In this document: piece after piece, positions 13,373 to 25,273 of the stretch
Numbering within the stretch: the stretch's first letter is position 1
Layout of the letters: each line of letters opens with the position of its first letter
Origin: Phoronis australis
Taxonomy: Eukaryota; Phoronida; Phoronidae
Reading direction: 5' to 3'
DNA length: 64,000 nucleotides
NCBI GenBank assembly: GCA_002633005.1
Contig: NMRA01000372.1
Span: 1 to 64,000 of the forward strand
Notes under the pieces: model-generated
Told to the model about the DNA's origin: nothing
What the model saw: only the letters and a program-made list of their open reading frames with translations
Databases searched by the model: none
Position numbers and translations under genes: made by a program

Positions 13373-14079
13373 GTGAGTTTAAGTGTCATTTTCTGCTTAA
13401 TTAGAGGCCACTTTGGTACAAATGCTACACACAGAAAAGCGTCAGAGTGTAACCTTTGTTGTGGATTTGAAATAATACTTGGCTTTTGCTTATTTTTTAA
13501 AATAAAGAGCTCAGAAAGCAATGGATTTAGGTAAAATGCCTTGCGTCTCGTAAAATCGACAATTACTACTTTTTATTAGCATTTTCAGGGTTTTTAAGAA
13601 GAGACGTGTGACATTTATAGTTTAATCGTCCCTGGTGACACCTTTGTTAGTTATGATTTGTGAAACAATTTGAGATATTTACCAATACAGCAGGTCCTTG
13701 ATTGAGACGGCGATCGGGAACGAAGTCGTTAATTTTATCGTGAACGCAAAAAGCGATCGTGAACGCACATTTTTTTCTCTGCTTTTGCCGGAATAGTCGT
13801 TCAAGTTACTGTATTACTAAATAATTTTAGAATAATACGGAGCCTGCATTAGTTGATGGGTTGATTACTAAGTACATTTCATCGTTTTTTCATGAGTTCT
13901 AAGTGAGATTTAGCCTAACAAACATAACATGAATACGTTTGATTTTTTAAGTTGAACTGTAGCCACACGAGGAGTCCTTCAGGATGTTGACGTCACTGCT
14001 ACATGTCACAAAGGAGTGTGTGTGTGTGTATGTTGTGGAGCCTCGTTCAGGGACTAAGAAATCGACTTAGTGTGACAAC

Positions 14080-14403
14080 ATGGCAATAAAACACAGTGAC
14101 ACTACAGCAAGCAAGACCTTTACCAGCCCTGTGATTGACGCGTTGCATGCGTCAAGAGTTTTTACCAATATAGTAAAACACAACATGAAGCATCGTGCTC
14201 AGGAACCAAGTCGATTCAGTGTCCTATTATGTTCTATGTTTCACGGAAAGAGTGAGCCTGATGGGACACTGCGTCACAGCACGAAGACACTCCTTTTTGT
14301 GGTGAATGTGGCATGTCATGCAAACAGTATGCCTCCTTCTACAGGAATAGCAAGCAGAAACGTCATGAATGAAAGCATTAAGTCCAGTGCTGAAGGTTGT
14401 TAA
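14080..14403 (+). pseudogene. decayed coding segment inside the 2.6-kb transposon
   Basis: A 107-codon frame (MAIKHSDTTASK...) lies within the element. From 14,286 to 14,372 the +1 shifted frame reads a Cys-rich string, CGECGMSCKQYASFYRN, ending in KQKRHE. This looks more protein-like than the main frame and resembles a zinc-binding motif. The simplest reading is a frameshifted remnant of a transposon protein. No family is assigned. Confidence 0.3.
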
Positions 14404-15880
14404 GTCACTATAGTTTATTCAGATTTACAAAGTCTGTGGTTGGTAGCTGTCTGATGTGATAGTATTTTGACGTTTTGAACCTTTTTTCCTCAAGTTTCTT
14501 TCTATACTTGTGTTATTTCAAAAGGATCTTTAACAGAACCAGTACATTTTTGCAGTGTTTAGGTAGATTTAAATGGCCATACTAAGTGTCATTGGGCAAT
14601 ACTTACATACAATTGTTCTGACCATGCAGTTAGTATTTCTATGAATATTGTAGAAATTGCTTTCATATTGTTGTTGATTTCCTGTGAGAGACTATTGTAC
14701 TATCAATCAGTCCTAAATACATTGCCTATGATTCAGTGATGATTTAGTCGAATACATTCCAAAAGTAATTTGTTGGAAATGTTCAATGTAGATTTCTCTA
14801 AAGCAATATTTCATATATTTTCTAAGACCAATTTTGAGGTATGTGTAATAAAAGATTAATATTGTAATAGAAATGCTATAATGTTGCTGACTTCCTGTGT
14901 AAATCACTACAGTGTGTAGTTGAAGTGATGTTAATGACAACATGTTGACTACGTTTTGAGAAAATCACAATACAGTACGTTTATTATAACTGTCTCAGTC
15001 TTTTTCAATGTCACCTTAAACTGGAGATCATGAACTAAAGATGCAAGTGAACTTAGGACCAAGACTACAAAACAGAAGAGTCAAACACAACCTACATTCA
15101 AGCCACACGGGTGCCACTTGTCAATCTGTTCATCTCTGTATCGATGTTATCAGTGACACTTCAAGTAAAATCCTTCCCATTTTACCAGCACACCAGTTTA
15201 CACAACTTCTAGCCAATTTTAGATCACAGACGTATCATTGAATCATCTCTTGAAGTGTTGCTATGCTGTTGTTCAGTTTTGATACGAAAGTAACACAGTA
15301 ATGACGCCAAATGTTATTAATTCATTGCACCACACTTGTTTTGTAACCCTTTTCACGTTTGATAAGTAAAAAGTTCAATACTGTTCAACACACCACGATG
15401 CGTTCCCGATCGCATAAAAAAACACAAATTTGCGTTCCCGATCGCTTATCGTTGCGTTCTCGATCGCATCTTTCAACAGAAAAGCGTCGAAAAATCAGAG
15501 ATCCGAACAAAACTAGAAAAAAAAAACAAGCGTTGCGTGATATTTTCACACGTCCTTTCTTCATAAGTCTATGGTCAATTTATTGGTTTAGTGCCAAAAT
15601 AACGGCAATTTGCCAAAATGACATACAAATCGTCTTTGGCTCATGCGATTCCTCGGCCAACGTAACTTTAGTCTCCTATAATTGGAAGAGACACTAGCCT
15701 GAACCTCTACCTGCCCTTCCTCAATGTGTTACGCCTTGAACTTATATCTCTGTTTTCACACTGGAAGTAAAAACAACGGAAATTCATCGAATTGACTCAC
15801 CTTGCCTGGCTTCGCTTCTCGCACCAAATTCCGTTCTCGATCACCTCCCGGTCGTTCTCGATTGCGGGTTGGTCGTGGTG

Positions 15881-16273
15881 ACAGAGGCGTATGGACTTAT
15901 TTGGGGCGGGGGGGAGGGGGTGTTGCGAACGACATTGGTTTGCTCAAATTTCGTTTCGAGGATACCAGCAACATTAATGGTTGAGAAATTTAACAACGGT
16001 TTGTGTTCTTCGTAGATCTCGGATTCAATTCTCGTTTTTTGTTTTCTGTATTTTTACAACGAATTTTGGAAGAAAACAGTTTTGTTTAGATTTATCTTCT
16101 CTGTGCGTCATGTACTGTGAATTAGGCTCATTAGAATTTGAATTATAAAGTGTCAAAGTGTAACGTTAACCAATTACATTTGATTTCTGACAGAAATTTG
16201 AAGGTTACATGCCGCACATGTATATCAAAAAACATACCTTTCCCTAATTTGACGCATTTTTTGGTTTCAGGAG
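15881..16273. promoter_or_regulatory. upstream region and 3' splice acceptor of the TRIM gene
   Basis: A G-rich run lies near 15,903-15,920. The sequence TTTTGGTTTCAG ends at 16,270, immediately followed by GAG and the ATG at 16,274. This is a good 3' splice site, so at least one non-coding first exon probably lies upstream. Its position is not resolved, and the nearby 2.6-kb transposon may lie inside that intron. Confidence 0.45.
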
Positions 16274-18912
16274 ATGGCCTTCAACGATAAAATGGAAAAG
16301 CTGAGTCGGGCGTTGGAATGTTCTATTTGTTCAGAACAATTCTCTTCTCCAAGACTTCTACCATGTCTCCATTCATTCTGTGAAAAGTGTTTGGCACGAC
16401 ACATGGCGGAGACAGAAGAAAAGGGGGAGTTTCGTTGTCCATTATGTAAAACGATCCACCCTGTTCCAATAGAAGGCGTGACTGGCTTCAAAAGAAACAT
16501 TTATCTTCTCGATATCATCGCGATTTTCCCAGACAAAACGTGTGTCACGTGTGACGTTTGTAAAATGGACGGACGTGACGTGCAAGCTTCTTCAATGTGT
16601 ATTCAGTGTAGAGATTTGTTATGTCAGCAATGTGACAAGGTTCACTGCGGTACCCGTCTTACAAAGACCCACAAGGTGGTCGACTTAGAACGAGTACGAA
16701 CTGGCCAGTATGTGGACGAACTTCGACGTCACCAAAGGTTGTATTGCGCTGTTCATGAGAATAAAGAATTGGAAATCTACTGTGAACAATGTGAAGTACC
16801 CGTATGTCTGCTTTGCAACACTCTCGACCATAACCAACATAAAGTGACTGACTTGAGAGTTGCTGCAACAAACGCCACTGACGTCATGAATAAGTTGCTG
16901 GAAAATTGGAGTGAGGTGACTCAATATTGTGAGATGTTACTTGAGAAAAAAAGAGAAAATCTTGAAGGTTTGGAGCAAAACCGTAAAGCTTGTGAAAGTG
17001 AAATAAAACGAGTTTACAGCGAATTCCTGGCAGAGATCGCTGGACAAGTCAAGAGTCATCAAGAGAAAGCTATTGAACAGTTGAACGAGCAAGTAGCGGC
17101 GACGAAAAAACAGGCACAAGCTGCGTGTGACGAGGCTGAACTGAAGTGGGGGAAGTTTGTCAGTGTTTTACAATACGTAAATAGCATTCTTGCCTCGGCA
17201 CATGATGCTGAGAAACTGCAGCAATTTAGGGAAATTAGAAAACGTCTTGAAAACTTGGATGTTGATCAAATCGAGACACAAGTGAAACAAACAACATTTG
17301 AGGTACAACCTAAAAAACTTGTAATTCCAAATTTGGGTTTGAAGGTCGTTCCAAAATATTTCTTCCAAATTTTCTCAGAAGTTAGCCACAAAAGTTGCAG
17401 TTTCATGTAAATCACCTGTCCACCGTATGACCCCTCAACCAACTGTTAAAGAACATGCTCAAATCCAGCGGAAATTTAAGAGTAAGCGTGGATGGGAGTG
17501 GGTGGGATTCTTGGGGTGTAGTGGACTGACAGCGGGTGATGGTGTGTTGATTGTTACAGACCCGAGCAACACAAATGTCAAGGTGTTTGACAAAAATACC
17601 TTGACATTTAAATTCGAGTTAGAACAAACCCATCACAAACTGCAGGACCCTGTCGATGTGACAACTAATGTACATGGAGATATCTTTATCACCGACTGGG
17701 GTATTCACGGTGTTGTCAAGTATAACGCCGAGGGTCTTGTGGTGAAGGTATACCCAGATGTGTATAAAGGTGAGGGGCACATTACTTGTCACAAAGACAA
17801 GCTGGTTGTGGCGGATACTGCCGGTGGACGGGTGATATTCACTGATTATAATTGTAAGGNAAATTAGAAAACGTCTTGAAAACTTGGATGTTGATCAAAT
17901 CGAGACACAGGTGAAACAAACAACATTCGAAGTACAGCCTAAAAAACTTGTAATTCCAAATTTAGGTTTGAAGGTCGTTCCAAAGTTGGGAAACGAAAAT
18001 ATTTCTTCCAAATTTTCTCAGAAGATAGCCACAAAAGTTGCAGTTTCGTGTAAATCACCTGTCCACCGTGTGGCCCCTCAACCGGCTGTTAAAAAACCTG
18101 CTCAACTCCTGCTGAGATTTAGCAGCCAGCGGCAAACATCTATGACTATTCGTGGGTTGGCGAGGATGGATTCTTGGGAGTTTAATGGACTGACAGTGGG
18201 TGATGGTGTGTTGATTGTTACAGACACGAGAAACACAAATGTCACTGTGTTTGACAAAAATACCTTGACATTTAAATTCGAGTTAAATCAAACCCGTCAC
18301 AAACTGCAGTGCCCTGTCGATGTGACAACTAATGTACATGGAGATATCTTTATTACCGACTGGGGTATTCACGGTGTTGTCAAGTATAACGCCGAGGGTC
18401 GTTTGGTGAAGGTATACCCAGATGTGTATAAAGGTGAGGGGTACATTACTTGTCATAAAGACAAGCTGATTGTGGCGGATACTGTCGGTGGACGGGTGAT
18501 ATTCACCGATTACAATTGTAAGGTTCATCATCAAATAGACGCCCGTACCCTGGGGCTGAGTAAGTTTTCACCCAAGCATATATGCACTGATGAGAACACT
18601 GAACACCTTGTAGTCAGTGAGTGTAACCCCGGTCGTGTGCATGTGATTGACTGCACACGGCGGGCCGTTATCAACACATACACCCATAAACTGAGTAAGG
18701 TCCCAAACGGTGTGTGTGTTGATCAGTTCGGATACATTCTCGTGGCTGACTCTTCCAATGACCAAGTAATTCTATTCAAAAATGCACGTGCACACGTGCT
18801 GATCCCCGGGGGTTGTGTCTCTTGTCCTGCTGATGTCTGTGTATCAGCCCCAGGGGAGGTGTCTGTATTGCAGGGTGATGGCGAAGTTAAGGTATTCAGA
18901 TACTTACAGTAG
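16274..18912 (+). CDS. TRIM-NHL type RING/B-box/coiled-coil protein
   Basis: The N-terminal part (16,274-17,231) encodes a RING finger with Cys16, Cys19, Cys31, His33, Cys36, Cys39, Cys55 and Cys58. B-box 1 follows (about 90-138), then B-box 2 (about 155-200) and a coiled coil (about 200-320). The intact C-terminal part (17,861-18,912) encodes NHL-like beta-propeller repeats, for example GDGVLIVTD, GDIFITDW and GYILVADSSNDQVILF, ending at TAG. Joining 16,274-17,231 to 17,861-18,912 stays in frame at 670 codons including the stop, normal for TRIM-NHL proteins (E3 ubiquitin ligases, some RNA-binding). The coding part has no intron. The start follows a splice acceptor. As written, the sequence also contains an extra frameshifted copy (17,232-17,859) and an N at 17,860. 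The substrate and exact orthologue are not inferable. Confidence 0.9.
17232..17859 (+). pseudogene. second, frameshifted copy of the TRIM-NHL C-terminal segment
   Basis: This segment corresponds to 17,861-18,522. It lacks 14 bp present in the other copy: after CGTTCCAAA, copy 2 has GTTGGGAAACGAAA. This shifts the frame and gives a stop at 17,408-17,410. The propeller frame then resumes (17,427-17,859) until the N at 17,860. There are amino acid differences from copy 2, for example KLVVADTAGG against KLIVADTVGG, and a more divergent linker near 17,450-17,520. Either an unmerged allele or a real partial duplication; the N at the join favours the former. Confidence 0.75.
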
Positions 18913-21900
18913 ATATCTAATGTACAGGCGCAATATGTTGCAATTAAAATGATTAACCCAAATTGTATTGACAGAGACGTTTGTATGCACATAATGTTTG
19001 TTTGTTCCATCGTTGAGCAGACGACATCTCTTTGTTTTCGTTATGAAACAGTGACAATGATTTTTCAAGTGAAATCGGAAGTAACTGCTGTTCGTATGCA
19101 CTAACCCTTTTCACAAACACCTTTAGACTGTGGTGCAAACGTGTAGAAATACAACATGTGGATATTTTATTGATGTTTTGAGTAATTATAAGTATACCTA
19201 CGATAACGGCTTACCTTTTATTTCGTGGAAAATGATATTGTGATCTTCTCTAAAGGATCCACGCATTTCTGTTTTTCAAAAAACGTTTTAGCATTAATCA
19301 TTTGAATTCAAACCAAGTAAAATCAGGTGCAAAATTTATCCTGTTTATTGATGTGTTTAAAACGAATGTTTCAGATGATGGGTGACTGACTTTCTTGAGA
19401 ATTTTGTATTCCGGTATTTTAAAACTAAAGTATCTCCTTATAACAACTTAAAAACGCACGACCATCAGAATTGCTTTATTGAAAGATCAGACTGCAAAAT
19501 TTCATATTCAGATTCAAACTGTCATAGTAATATAGATCAACAAATTTATGAGAAATTATATCAGTTTTCTATGCGACTTCCACGTCCCTCTTACGGTCTC
19601 CAAGATTTCAATCTGGCAATCACATTTAAAAAGTAAGCGTGATAAAAACGCCACACGTATATGTAGCGAAGTCCTCTCCAATCGAAGTTCAGGAGAGGTT
19701 CGCCTTGATACCGCAAAACGTTAAAAACGCAAAGTAACTCATTTCAATTGACATGTAATTATTTCCTTAGCTGTAACATTTAGTAAAATGTGACATTATT
19801 CCGTTCGGTTTTATTACATTTCAGTTTTGGAGGTTGAATTTGTGATGCTTTTGGTTGTTGTGAGCGCCGTTATGAAAAACCGGCAATATTAATTCTTTGT
19901 ATGACCCTACAAAAATGTCTAAATTTGGCTTAATTCGGAAAGCCATATCTCATAAATGGCTGATCAGGTTGATATGAAACTTTCAGATTATATGCTTCAT
20001 GCACTGAAATCTTTTCGATTTGTTTTAAGATGTTTCCTTATTCCCATGTGGTTATCATCTTGAAAATAGCACGTACGATTTTCACAAAAAAACAACAACA
20101 AAAGTTGCATAGGACAAAAACGAAACGACAATTTAAAAAAATCGCAACAGTGCTTTTGAAGTTTCATCTTGAACCCCTACCATTGTTTTGCTATGAACGA
20201 ATCATCCTTTTTGCTAACTTTTACTCAAAAAACATATCACACGATCCAAATCAAATTTTACAGACTTTCTACTTTCAGAAGATGGGATTGTATACTTTTA
20301 CTGAACTTTTACTCTTTAAAGTTCTTTTGTGTATTTGCTTCTTTAAAACTTTTATGGCACAATCTGAAATTAAAAAAAAATCTATTTCCCAGCGCCTACA
20401 TTCGAGGAGTGGCATATCATCAATCTTCACACTAAAAGTGGCATCTAAACAGAAATGGATAATAACAACGGTTTGATAATAATTAAATGCCGATGCGGCA
20501 GGCAGAAAAATACATGGCAAATTTTTTGTTTAGGTTAGGTCTTTATTGACGAGGCGTTCAGGGACGAAATTCTGTAGTCGTTTAACCCAGGGGATGCGTT
20601 TCACAATCCTAATTCTTACTCGAGATTTGCTTAAAACCTTTGGTAAGTTTGTTTTAATGCCTTTTGTTAGCAATTTAACCTAACTAGAAGTCTTCCAGTG
20701 GCATCACGTTGTTTATTGCAATCAATTGATTTTATCAAAACATTTCAAGGACCTAAAAGTTAATGCCAGCGCACTTCCAGCCAAATAAACGCATTTAAAG
20801 GGACACTAACGGTTTTACCGGAAAAACTTAGTTTGGGGATTATTATTGGAAGAAATAGACCATTAAGTTTGACCAGAGTTATAAACCAACAAAATCCGGT
20901 GTTTTTGTGATTTATTACACCACCAATTCTCGCCATTATCTCCCACATATTTGCAGATCAAAGCCGGTAACAATCAGTTAAATACATTAAAATACCTCGG
21001 TCAACAGACCGTTCGAGTACGACCGGGTTAGATTCCGCGCTGTGGCTGATCTGAGACGGTCGCCTTTCTCGCCAATAACGTCCCCTACAAAACGACAACG
21101 AAGTAACTTACACTGTGGTTGTATTTTCACAAGCGTCTGAACTGCTGACGTCATCACAGTCGGGATTCATGCCTAGCGAGCCTCATCTTTGACTCATTTT
21201 TGCTTGGTTCAAAAACCGAATACTTGTTTTAAAACAGGACACGTCTAAATCAATCAAGTGCATGCGTTCATCGTTGAACAGAGGTAATCTGTAATGAACT
21301 CCATTTTCTTCAGAAACCTTTCGTCTTTTTGCAATGCTAAAAGCCCGGTGAGAAGTAAGCTAATATGGCAGTTTTGCAGTTAGAGGACAGTATTTCTGAA
21401 TTCTTCAAAAACGAAGTCGCACACTCCACTGATCGTCTGAAGAGAATTCTTCAGGGACCAAAATAAATTCACGAATATTTTATACTCGGCTTCCATGTTA
21501 GCTGCGTCAACAGTAACTGACGGCAGGAGGATTTCGTAAGTGCCAAAAAGTCTTATACTGTACCTAAGGGTAAGCAGCAGGTGGTTGAAATACCGATATC
21601 TTCTTTGTGAGTTGCTCGACATTCCCCAGAGAATGGTTTATGTCCGGTGGTATAGTGGTAAATTTAGATGTAAATGCCGAAGGCTCCAAGCACAGAATTT
21701 TAAATGCCCATAGGTCATCCACAACATGGGACGCTCATTTATAGTAGGGCATGCGTTTTATTGGAAAACGATTGTTTCATCATAAATTTTAATAATTACA
21801 ATAAATTATGACCACCCAGTGTAATGTGTGTCGTCATGTTGGCTACAGGACTTTGAATGCTTTGAGTAAGATTAACAGACTTTGCATGACTGTACCAAGA

Positions 21901-24900
21901 AACTGTAAGTAGATTAGTGAAATAATTTTCAGAACTGTGTCATCTTAGGGGAATTCACTAGCATCATACGTCGCCATATTCCTACGCATATCTTGACCTT
22001 CTCAATGGATTTCCTTACCGTATAGCTGTTGGACCACGTTAAACAGACTTAAGAGACTTGCTTGTAAAATTTCCTAAGTCAACAACTGATCAACACAACC
22101 TGACATATTTAAAGCATCGTTTTCTTTTTATCAGCCTGGCCAAACATTTGTTTGCAGAAAAGTTACCCTCTAAGGGTGCGATACTTTTGATAGATGACTG
22201 TTTATTTCATGTTAAGAAATTGTGCAAGAAGTGATACAATTACATTATCAACAAGATTAATGATAACAATAAATATAAAAAGGATGATTACTGACAGATA
22301 TGAAAACTACAAGACAATTTCCATGGTATAACCCCGTAATTCACGGGATATTAAACGATCTAGTTACAAATAAACAGACAAACGAGCGTTAACACAAAAC
22401 ACATGAAGACTATATCAATGAGGCTGTTAAGTAGTTAAAATTTAAATTTGCTATTATTAATGAAAGTGGATATTGATTCTATTGGAAGAATTTTCAGGTC
22501 TATGTTAAGTTATTGCGAGCCATGAAGTTAAAATGAAACACGGTGAATATTAGGTAAGGTATGGTAAATGGAGGTAACGTCGATAATTGAATCAAGGGCA
22601 TGGAAGAGAAATACATCACTTGTAATAAAGATCGATAGATGTCTCTGTACGTTCATTTTGGCCGGCGTGCACGTTCTGAATAACGCCCCTCAGTGCGTAG
22701 TCGTCAATAATGTGACTAGGCTGCTGCATCCTTGTCCGAGGTTTTGTGTCATTGATAACCAAGATTAGAACTTGAAATTTAAAGTTGAATTTCGCCCTGT
22801 TTAGCTGAGCAAAAACGAAATTCGAGTGACTATTGACACACTTTTAAACCTCATCTGCACGACAGCCAGACAAAATCGCGGAGCACAGTGTTACCTCCCC
22901 TGCCTCTCTGGTCCCTCTAGCAGGCCTATAGCAAATTAAACATTATTGAGGAAGGGGCACAAACTCCGGTTAACGCGTTTTTGAGTTGTATGTAACTGTT
23001 TTATTTCGAAGCCTTGTGATAAATGTGACATAACGAATATGACAGGGAATAATTATTAATGTGAAATAAAGATGATAACACGTGACATATTTATACTTGT
23101 TATACCGGAATTTTCGTGGATACGCCCACCCCGGCGATGGAAGGGAAAATATACCGAATACCCGTGTTACAACTTCTGGTGTCAAGTGTCCAGAGAGTGG
23201 ATCGTTTATTCGAAAAATGTCCTCTTAAAGCCCACTCAGCGTCAAGTTTTAGTCACAGATTCAATTTTGTGAAACATTTATCATTTCTGGAAACGAATAA
23301 AGTGTTGGCGAACTATGCATTTATTATTGAACATAAAATTTAAAAAGCCAGTTTTAAGTAAAAATGTCAAAGTTAGGAAACATTTTAATCAAAACTATTA
23401 CTTTCCGTTTACCCACTGCTTTTTCTGAATAAGTGTCCGGGCGTTTATTTAGTGTTACTAAAACGCCTCGAAATTTTCATTTTCCAAATACGCACCCATG
23501 GGCTCACCTACCAAAAATTCACTCTAGTTTCTCGTGAAGCTCTCCAATATTCTACCACTAAAACTTGGGTACCCACCCGAGAGTTGCCACTAAAACCCTT
23601 TTAGATTGAGAGATACCGCATTTCAGTGTCCCAGTCATGTGTCGAGAACTTCTGTGGAAGGGTCCTCTTTGTAGATTTTTCCCGATAACATAATCCTTTG
23701 TGTGATTTGAGTTATAAACTTTACATGACGTTTATTTCTTAAATAAAAGTGAAAACAGTGTTCTCAGCACCCTGAAAATGACAGTCATTGTTTTGATAAG
23801 AACACGTCGTTGGACATCTAAAATCCCAATTAAGTACCTCTTTGCACAGGATTATAACAACGTCAAAGAAAAATGTTCACAGGTATGTCTTATTTGTGTA
23901 GCCCTATGTATGGCACACGATAGCGAACAACTTCGCGTTTTGAAGTTTATAACACTAGTGTAGAAGCTTTAGAAAGTCTTAAATAATCAAACAAAATAAG
24001 TTTTGAGCAAACACCATTCATATTACGAGAAAACCGCGACAAACAACTTCAGTCCATAGGAAATTTGCTAGCCGAACGATCCATGCCACTGACCATCCTA
24101 GCTGTGAAATAAATGCACCAGTTCCTCATTGTTAGTTTCCCCGTTCCCATTGTTTCCGTGGCTCGGACACCGTCTGCTTGGATGAAACGCCTCAAAGGGC
24201 TAAAATTGTATAAGAGGTTCAGCCAAACACCCTATTAGCCGATATTTTCGTGAACAACACAAATTACTGATTTTTAATCAACATAAAAGTTGTTCATTCG
24301 TATCGAGGGTTCATGAAACCCACAAGAGACAGGAGATCTTTGATACTACATTCACACACATACACACATAAATATCACATCCTTTGTGGTTGTCTTCTAG
24401 CGAACTCATAGATTTCTCAGTCACAGACCAATTTCTTGGGGAGATTTCTTATTCCCGACCTTTTGTTTTCAACGGTGATGAATTCTCATGAACTTGCGAA
24501 GAACTATGTGCTATTTCATTGAATGTTTCTGTTGACTCGTGGGTTGCATCGCTTGAAAAATTGTCGGGTAACGAATTTCTCATGAAAATATTTTATGGCA
24601 TAAACCAGTGCATTGCAAAGCATAACATGGACTTGTCGGGGTAAAGAGAAATTCGTCGGATTAACTGTATGCATGCCTATATCATGATGGATGTTGCTTG
24701 CTCGATTGCAATGGACGTGTTCATAGCTAAAATGACTCATGTCAAAACGGTAAATGAACGTAGTTTGACGTGCCTAAGCCCCCATGAACCAAATTTCTCT
24801 CTTACCGACAAAAGTACATGGGACGTCATTGGCAAGTTACATGTATTTGTGTGACTGTCGCATACAATTAGCATGAGTCGGTCCCGTAGAGCAATTGTAG

Positions 24901-25264
24901 ACAATTTAACACAGCGGTTCCTTTAGAAATCCCGAGGGATTTGTAACTTGAAAGTTTAGCTAAGTTTTCCCCTGGGGCCTAAGTACTTGCTATGAGTTGT
25001 GCAATTTCTGTCTGGGTCAAGGTGTTGTGCCAGTATACAGGCAGAACGCACTGTGCCAATTTCCGTGAGTTTAACTACTTAAATTAAATTAATGTATCTC
25101 CTCTCGTACTTGGACGTTGTATTTCATTCGAAGTTGCTGAAACGTATCAGTCTCCTTTCGACGAATGCGAAAACAATATAGTCACGTGCGTGAAACCGCG
25201 AATTTACAGTGGACAACAACTGACAACCAAATATTGGACATTTGAGACGCATGTAAACTGTCTC
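18913..25264. other. 6.3-kb gene-poor stretch
   Basis: TRIM 3' flank followed by AT-rich DNA. No gene, RNA gene or bounded transposon is supported. The longest frame (20,030-20,476) is AT-driven, Lys/Phe-rich and lacks a known domain. A small hairpin, CCTCTCC with GGAGAGG, lies near 19,670-19,700. Confidence 0.4.
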
Positions 25265-25273
25265 CCGCTGAGC

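Larger units (their letters stand above)
13283..15880. mobile_element. 2.6-kb DNA transposon with 49-bp TIRs and 5-bp TSD
   Basis: The terminal inverted repeats are 13,283-13,331 and 15,832-15,880, matching at 43 of 49 positions. They begin CACC(C/A)CG(C/A)CCAACCCGC. The 5-mer ACAGA lies directly outside both ends (13,278-13,282 and 15,881-15,885), consistent with a 5-bp target-site duplication. Subterminal copies of GCGATCGNGAACG occur at 13,298, 13,319, 13,710 and 13,753 (forward), and inverted at 15,401, 15,433, 15,455, 15,832 and 15,853, the last two degenerate. No transposase domain is recognised. A 5-bp TSD with CAC termini recalls Transib/RAG-type elements, but the rest of the ends does not fit their heptamer, so superfamily assignment is open. 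Confidence 0.75.

Noticed and set aside
20030-20476. 148-residue Lys/Phe/Ile-rich frame
   Set aside because: AT-rich composition explains its amino acid content and no family is recognised.
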